From: Burkholderiaceae bacterium
GTDB taxonomy: Bacteria > Pseudomonadota > Gammaproteobacteria > Burkholderiales > Burkholderiaceae
Direction of reading: 5' to 3'
Assembly: GCA_947472645.1 (NCBI GenBank)
Contig: CANJBQ010000017.1
Span: 1 to 50,134, forward strand
DNA: 50,134 nucleotides
A model generated the notes under the pieces. The model had not been told where the DNA came from. It saw only the letters and a list, made by a program, of their open reading frames with translations, and did no database searches. The translations under genes and the position numbers were made by a program. Positions 45,763 through 50,134 of the stretch are shown one piece after another; position 1 is the stretch's first letter; each line of letters opens with the position of its first letter.

Positions 45763-47306
45763 ATACCTTCATACAAAATTTAGGTTGTATAGCTTCCGAA
45801 TATCGGGATAAAACCTATCCGGTCATTATTGATTTAACCAATACTGAAAAAAAGCGAGAAATCACATATCAGGATTACCATAAATCCTGTGATGCTGTTG
45901 CCAAAGGATTGCTAAAGTTAGGTTTAAAAGAAGGTACTCGGATTGGTATTTTGTCAGGAAATCGTGCCGAATTTTTAGAAATTTTCTTTGGTTCTATGCG
46001 TGCAGGAATTGTGCCAGTTCTTTTAAATATTCTACAAACACAAGATAATATTGAATGGATGGTTAAAAATTCTGAGGTACAACTGATATTCTGTGAATCG
46101 GTTACAAGAGATAAATGTCCTGTCCATATTAAGCTTATTGAAATAGATAATAATGGCCCAACTGGGTATGAAGCATTTAAAGACTACGGTACATTTACCG
46201 CTCTAACTCCAACATTTAGCCAAGAAGCTTTCCAGGCATACACTTCTGGATCAACTGGTCGTCCTAAAGGGGTTAGCCTATCTCATCGAGCGCATGTTTT
46301 TGTTGCTGAAACAATTTCACGTGATCGTAACTTTTGTCCTGATGATCGTATGATTGTAGCAGCACCTTTGTATCATAAGCACGCTATGAATTCCATCAAG
46401 TGTGTCCTTGTTGGTGGCTCGACGGTGATTTTAATGCGTAAATTTGATGCAAAAAAATATGTTGAGTACATTACACAATACCGTTCCACGGTGGTTTCGG
46501 GTGTGCCCACCATGTTTGCCATGATGATGCAACAACAAGAGTTATTGGAAGGTAATGACTATAGCTTTGTAAGGCTAGCAACTCTTGGAGGTGCTCCTGC
46601 CTCAGATGTGCTGATAGATCAGGTTGCACTCAAGTTTCCAAAAGCTGAAATTGTCAAAATTTATGGCATCACTGAAGCAAGTTCGGCATTATTTGGCTCT
46701 AATCATAAAAGTAATTTGATTCGTCCTCGGCATTCTATTGGTTGGCCTATTGCTGATAATGAATTTAAATTTGTTGGTGGAGAAAATGATAAGCAGGGTG
46801 TTTTATATGTGAGAAGTCCTGGCATGATGAATGGTTATGTCAACAATCCAGAAGAAACTCAAAAGAAACTACAAGATGGTTGGTATAACACCGGAGATAT
46901 TCTTCGACAGGATGAGGCAGGTTGGTATTTTTTCGTGGGGCGTTCTGACGACATGTTTGTTTCTAGTGGACATAATATTTATCCATTGGAGGTAGAACTA
47001 ATGTTGGAGCGTCACCCCGAAATTGCCCAGGCTGTTGTTGTTCCTGTTCCGGATGAAATTAAGTATCGCTTACCCGTTGCCTTTGTTGTTCTTAATAAAG
47101 CTTCCAAACTCACTGAAGAGGATATTAAAGCACATGCATTGAAAAGTGCTCCGCCATACCAATATCCACGTAGAGTATTTTTTGTTGATGTACTACCGCT
47201 AAACACCATTGGTAAGATTGATCGTAAGACACTTGAGGTCAAAGGGATTGATATGTATAACGCAGGTCAAGAAAACATTTCAGAAACTACACCAAATAAA
47301 AAATAA
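45759..47306 (+). CDS. Acyl-CoA synthetase (AMP-forming)
   Basis: This is a 515-residue adenylate-forming enzyme. The phosphate loop YTSGSTGRPKGVSLSH begins near residue 161, the YGITEAS motif follows, and the hinge GWYNTGDILRQDEAG leads into the C-terminal domain. The catalytic Lys is in NTIGKIDRK near 486. It should activate a carboxylic acid to its CoA ester. The operon order (MDR dehydrogenase, ligase, thioesterase, split decarboxylase, aldehyde dehydrogenase) suggests it activates an acid formed by the aldehyde dehydrogenase. The acid is unknown. Confidence 0.94.
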   Translation: MNTFIQNLGCIASEYRDKTYPVIIDLTNTEKKREITYQDYHKSCDAVAKGLLKLGLKEGTRIGILSGNRAEFLEIFFGSMRAGIVPVLLNILQTQDNIEWMVKNSEVQLIFCESVTRDKCPVHIKLIEIDNNGPTGYEAFKDYGTFTALTPTFSQEAFQAYTSGSTGRPKGVSLSHRAHVFVAETISRDRNFCPDDRMIVAAPLYHKHAMNSIKCVLVGGSTVILMRKFDAKKYVEYITQYRSTVVSGVPTMFAMMMQQQELLEGNDYSFVRLATLGGAPASDVLIDQVALKFPKAEIVKIYGITEASSALFGSNHKSNLIRPRHSIGWPIADNEFKFVGGENDKQGVLYVRSPGMMNGYVNNPEETQKKLQDGWYNTGDILRQDEAGWYFFVGRSDDMFVSSGHNIYPLEVELMLERHPEIAQAVVVPVPDEIKYRLPVAFVVLNKASKLTEEDIKAHALKSAPPYQYPRRVFFVDVLPLNTIGKIDRKTLEVKGIDMYNAGQENISETTPNKK

Positions 47307-47319
47307 TGATGGAGCCTTC

Positions 47320-47742
47320 ATGAGTATTGAGCAAGTTCAGGAAGTGATTGATAAAGGGCCTTATTTAACTTGGTTAGGGCTAAAAGTGTTGAGTATTGAT
47401 AAAGAGTCGATTGAAGTCCGTGCGACTTGGAGAGAAGAATGGGTAGCCAATCTTAAATTAATGCAGACTCAGGGGGGTATATTAGCTGCCTTAATAGATT
47501 TTGCTGCAGATTTTGTATTATTTGAAACGATTGGTCAACCTGTGCCTACGATCGATTTAAGGATTGATTATCACCGCATGGCAAGACCTGGTGATCTAAT
47601 TGTGAAGGGGAAAGCCATTAAGTTGGGTAAACAGTTCTCTGTTTGTGAGGCTTATATTTATGATTTAGACGACAAATTAATTGCTAGTGGTCGAGGAACC
47701 TTTTTAATGCCTCTCCCTGAAGTTAATGCTAAGTCTTCTTGA
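47320..47742 (+). CDS. PaaI-like hotdog-fold thioesterase
   Basis: The start is ATG 47320, after GGAG and 13 bases from the ligase stop; the longer frame overlapping the ligase is not needed. The product has 140 residues. It has the hotdog segment TQGGILAALIDFAADF and PTIDLRIDYHRMARPGD, typical of PaaI-type acyl-CoA thioesterases. The usual HGG motif is QGG here (Gln51), while the acidic residue Asp60 is kept. It would hydrolyse the CoA ester made by the neighbouring ligase or recycle CoA. The substrate is unknown. Confidence 0.88.
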   Translation: MSIEQVQEVIDKGPYLTWLGLKVLSIDKESIEVRATWREEWVANLKLMQTQGGILAALIDFAADFVLFETIGQPVPTIDLRIDYHRMARPGDLIVKGKAIKLGKQFSVCEAYIYDLDDKLIASGRGTFLMPLPEVNAKSS

Positions 47743-47780
47743 TCTAACACTATTGAAAAATGAAATGATTTAAATAACTA

Positions 47781-48317
47781 ATGACTACTGATAAATCCTC
47801 TAATACTCTACAAGAAACCTGGTATGACATCGTACTGCGAGTTCTGAAGAGTAACGACGTATCTCTGATTACGTATGTCCCAGATAAAGTATTAGCCCCA
47901 TTAATAAAAGTATTACATGCTGACCCATACTTTACGGTGATTGCCCCAGCGCGTGAAGAGGAGGCAATTGGAATTGTCGCTGGGAGTTATATGGCTGGTT
48001 TGCGAGGCATTATCCTGATGCAAACTAGTGGCTTTGCTACGTTAGCTAATGTTCTTGCTTCTTTGGCGGTACCATTTCAAATTCCAGTATTGATGATGAT
48101 TTCAGAGCGAGGAACTTTAGGAGAGTTTCAAGTTGGACAAGCAATTGTTTGTAGGACCATGCGCCCAGTTTTGAATACGTTAGGAATTGAAAATTATGCG
48201 ATTGAAAGACTTAATGATGTTGAATTTATTGTTGACAATATGATTAAGCAAGCATTTGCAACACAAGCACCAGCGGCAATGATTTTGTCACCTCTATTGA
48301 CTAAACGATCGGCTTGA
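47781..48317 (+). CDS. Split ThDP decarboxylase, alpha (PYR-domain) subunit
   Basis: This 178-residue protein is the N-terminal half of a ThDP decarboxylase. It resembles sulfopyruvate decarboxylase ComD and the PYR domain of phosphonopyruvate decarboxylase. The activating Glu is in APAREEEAIGIVAGSY (about Glu60), and LMQTSGFATLANVLASLA follows. It overlaps the beta-subunit gene by four bases if TTG 48314 is used. The two subunits would form the active site together. The substrate could be sulfopyruvate, phosphonopyruvate or another 2-oxo acid. The window does not decide this. Confidence 0.87.
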   Translation: MTTDKSSNTLQETWYDIVLRVLKSNDVSLITYVPDKVLAPLIKVLHADPYFTVIAPAREEEAIGIVAGSYMAGLRGIILMQTSGFATLANVLASLAVPFQIPVLMMISERGTLGEFQVGQAIVCRTMRPVLNTLGIENYAIERLNDVEFIVDNMIKQAFATQAPAAMILSPLLTKRSA

Positions 48318-48325
48318 AATTGACT

Positions 48326-48940
48326 ATGACTAATTTAACTCATCTATTTAGTACACGTGAAAACGTACAGGTTATGAATCGATTTGATTTAACGAAGAGG
48401 CTAGTATCGAAACTGCATGCTAAAGAAGCGGTGATTGGTGGGATTGGTAATAATAATTTTGATCTTTGGGCCACCGGTCAACGTCCTGAAAATTTTTATA
48501 TGTTAGGTAGTATGGGCTTGACAATTCCAATTGCGTTTGGTGTTGCTTTAGCTCAACCTAAGCGAAGAGTCTTTGCATTAGAAGGCGACGGTTCACTTTT
48601 AATGCAATTAGGAGCCCTCGGGACTGTGGCAAGAGCTTCTATAAAAAATCTAACAATGATTGTTTTTGATAATGGGATGTATCAAATTACTGGAAAACAA
48701 CCAACATTGACTGACTCCTGTGTTGACTTGGTGAGTATTGCTCAAGGTTCTGGTATCACACAAAGTTATTGGGCAAAAGATGAGGCTCACTTTGAGCAAT
48801 TAATTGATGACGCGTTGACTAAAGATGGACCACATTTAATTGCAACACGGATTGATGATAAAACCCCAACTGTTTCTACAGACCGCGACCCTGTGAAGAT
48901 ACGTTTAGGATTTATGCAAGCCTTGTCTTTAAATCGATAA
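48326..48940 (+). CDS. Split ThDP decarboxylase, beta (PP-domain) subunit
   Basis: This is the C-terminal half, 204 residues from ATG 48326; TTG 48314 would overlap the alpha gene, and ATG 48374 is a shorter alternative. The ThDP/magnesium motif is GDGS (87-90), ending at FDNGMY. TGKQPT follows, like the TGGQPT of sulfopyruvate and phosphonopyruvate decarboxylases. MLGSMGLTIPIAFGVALAQP is also typical. The gene sits directly after the alpha subunit and 11 bases before an aldehyde dehydrogenase, so the aldehyde formed should be oxidised at once. Confidence 0.87.
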   Translation: MTNLTHLFSTRENVQVMNRFDLTKRLVSKLHAKEAVIGGIGNNNFDLWATGQRPENFYMLGSMGLTIPIAFGVALAQPKRRVFALEGDGSLLMQLGALGTVARASIKNLTMIVFDNGMYQITGKQPTLTDSCVDLVSIAQGSGITQSYWAKDEAHFEQLIDDALTKDGPHLIATRIDDKTPTVSTDRDPVKIRLGFMQALSLNR

Positions 48941-48951
48941 GAGGAACTGTT

Positions 48952-50134
48952 ATGTCAAAACTTCTTATCAATGGGCACTGGGTTAATGGTGAATCAGTTC
49001 AAGTTTTAAAAGACAAATACAGTGATAAAGAGTATGGGCAGATGGCGGTGGCATCCATTACTCAAGTTACTGAGGCGGTTGATGGTGCTCTACATGGTTT
49101 TGAGTCTTTTCATTTAAGTCCTTATGAGCGTTATCAGATCCTCATGCAAGCGTCACGGTTAACAAAAGAACGCATTAATATCTTATCTGAATTGATGAAA
49201 AATGAGGCAGGGTTTACTATGCCAGACGCTGAGAATGAAGTGCGTCGCTGTGTACAAACCTTAGAATTATCTGCAGAGGCAGCAAAGCACCTTAATGGGG
49301 AGTTAATTCCAATGGAAGTGGCATCTGGAATGAAAAACCGTATTGGATACACATTAAGAATGCCGCGAGGGGTAATTTGTGCAATTACGCCCTTTAATTC
49401 ACCACTCAATACCGTTGCCCATAAAGTGGGCCCTGCATTAGCTGGTGGAAATGCAGTGATCTTAAAGCCCTCTGAAATTACACCATTAACATCTGTAGAA
49501 CTTTTCAAAATATTGATTGATGCAGGTTTGCCATCTTCATTATTGGCTTTGGTGAATGGACCTGGAGAAACGATTGGCCGCCAATTATTACTTGATCAAA
49601 GAATTGCTTATTATGCTTTTACGGGAAGTACTCGAGTTGGACTAGAGATTCAGAAAGCAGCGGGTTTAAGAGGTCTCCAACTAGAGCTTGGAAGCATCGC
49701 TAGTACGATTGTTTGTCATGATGCTGATATTGATATGGCGATTCCTAAAATAATTAATGCGGGTTTTCGTAAGGCGGGGCAGGTTTGTACTTCAGTGCAA
49801 AAATTATTAGTTGATCGCAGTATTTCAGCAACGTTTATACCAAAATTGATTGCAGCAGCTAAATTAGCTAAAGCGGGTGACCCTGCTGATCCAGCAACCA
49901 TGATTGGGCCAATGATTAGCCACGAGCATGCGATGCGCGCTATGTTATTTGTTAAAGAGGCTATTGAATCAGGAGCTCAATTACTGACAGGTGGAACCTG
50001 TGTTGGTAACGTGATGGAGCCAACAATACTCATCAATGTTAAGGATCAAATGCGTGTTTATTGTGAGGAGATATTTGCGCCGGTGATTAGTATTTTAGAG
50101 TTCGATCATATTGACGAAGCCGTTATGCGTGCTA
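48952..50134 (+). CDS. Aldehyde dehydrogenase, 3' end outside the window
   Basis: The start ATG 48952 follows GAGGA. About 394 residues are present before the window ends. Catalytic residues are in place: the TPFNSP Asn, Glu245 (LQLELGS) and Cys279 (AGQVCTSVQ). The GQVCTSVQ context is typical of the ALDH branch that includes lactaldehyde, phosphonoacetaldehyde and sulfoacetaldehyde dehydrogenases. The site LELGS, rather than LELGG, is mildly unusual. With the split decarboxylase upstream it should convert a 2-oxo-acid-derived aldehyde to the carboxylic acid. Confidence 0.92.
   Translation, partial: MSKLLINGHWVNGESVQVLKDKYSDKEYGQMAVASITQVTEAVDGALHGFESFHLSPYERYQILMQASRLTKERINILSELMKNEAGFTMPDAENEVRRCVQTLELSAEAAKHLNGELIPMEVASGMKNRIGYTLRMPRGVICAITPFNSPLNTVAHKVGPALAGGNAVILKPSEITPLTSVELFKILIDAGLPSSLLALVNGPGETIGRQLLLDQRIAYYAFTGSTRVGLEIQKAAGLRGLQLELGSIASTIVCHDADIDMAIPKIINAGFRKAGQVCTSVQKLLVDRSISATFIPKLIAAAKLAKAGDPADPATMIGPMISHEHAMRAMLFVKEAIESGAQLLTGGTCVGNVMEPTILINVKDQMRVYCEEIFAPVISILEFDHIDEAVMRA

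Noticed and set aside
47781..48940. Firm assignment as sulfopyruvate decarboxylase (comD/comE)
   Set aside because: Phosphonopyruvate and other 2-oxo acid decarboxylases share the visible motifs; no sulfolactate or coenzyme M genes are in view.

Overview
The window is 50 kb of AT-rich (roughly 40% GC by eye), gene-dense bacterial chromosome. Several features suggest a low-GC betaproteobacterium of the order Burkholderiales, Polynucleobacter-like as a guess: a thiC-thiO-thiS run behind a TPP riboswitch, four orphan Bug (TctC-type) solute receptors, an NAD-linked Fds-type formate dehydrogenase, and many short catabolic operons around tightly spaced divergent promoters. There is no rRNA or ribosomal-protein marker, so the taxonomy is inferred. 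I see no tRNA, rRNA, insertion sequence, phage gene or CRISPR array. No gene-free gap exceeds 300 bases; the largest is 39190-39449.

Layout. (1) 1-3180, minus strand: thiamine synthesis (thiC, thiO, start of thiS) with a TPP riboswitch. (2) 3216-7305: a Bug receptor, an SDR and an aldo/keto reductase on minus, divergent from a Gfo/Idh/MocA oxidoreductase, with a perfect 13-bp inverted repeat between them. (3) 7328-11339: a Bug receptor with an Asp/Glu-racemase-fold protein, divergent from a ThDP enzyme and a cupin. (4) 11565-17904: an OFA-type MFS transporter with a frameshifted C-terminus, then a two-gene NAD-dependent formate dehydrogenase. (5) 17923-19356: a minimal prepilin peptidase tail-to-tail with a pentameric ligand-gated ion channel. 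(6) 19592-25158: a large divergent amidase, a Bug receptor, methylisocitrate lyase and a secreted alpha/beta hydrolase. (7) 25159-34935: an N-heterocycle (probably pyrimidine-type) degradation locus. One minus operon encodes an ABC importer, the 2Fe-2S and FAD subunits of a molybdenum hydroxylase, and a barbiturase/cyanuric-acid-hydrolase family enzyme. The hydroxylase catalytic subunit lies on the divergent operon with an MmgE/PrpD protein. (8) 34947-39189, minus: a Bug receptor, a ThDP decarboxylase-like enzyme and an aldehyde dehydrogenase. (9) 39450-43655: a tungsten-type aldehyde oxidoreductase operon (polyferredoxin, AOR catalytic subunit, FAD reductase, MoaD-like protein, an unknown small protein), then a LysR regulator. 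(10) 44767-end: an MDR dehydrogenase, an acyl-CoA synthetase, a hotdog thioesterase, a split two-subunit ThDP decarboxylase and an aldehyde dehydrogenase cut by the window edge.

The common theme is uptake and oxidation of small organic acids, aldehydes and N-heterocycles. Periplasmic receptors sit beside ThDP decarboxylases, aldehyde dehydrogenases and Mo/W enzymes, and the formate dehydrogenase could recover NADH. Most substrates cannot be read from sequence. The strongest pathway inference is hydroxylation of a pyrimidine-like ring by the molybdenum enzyme followed by ring opening by the barbiturase-family enzyme. The most unusual items are the ligand-gated ion channel, the four-cluster aldehyde oxidoreductase small subunit, the 2-bp frameshift in the OFA transporter, and several enzymes that have lost canonical catalytic residues.
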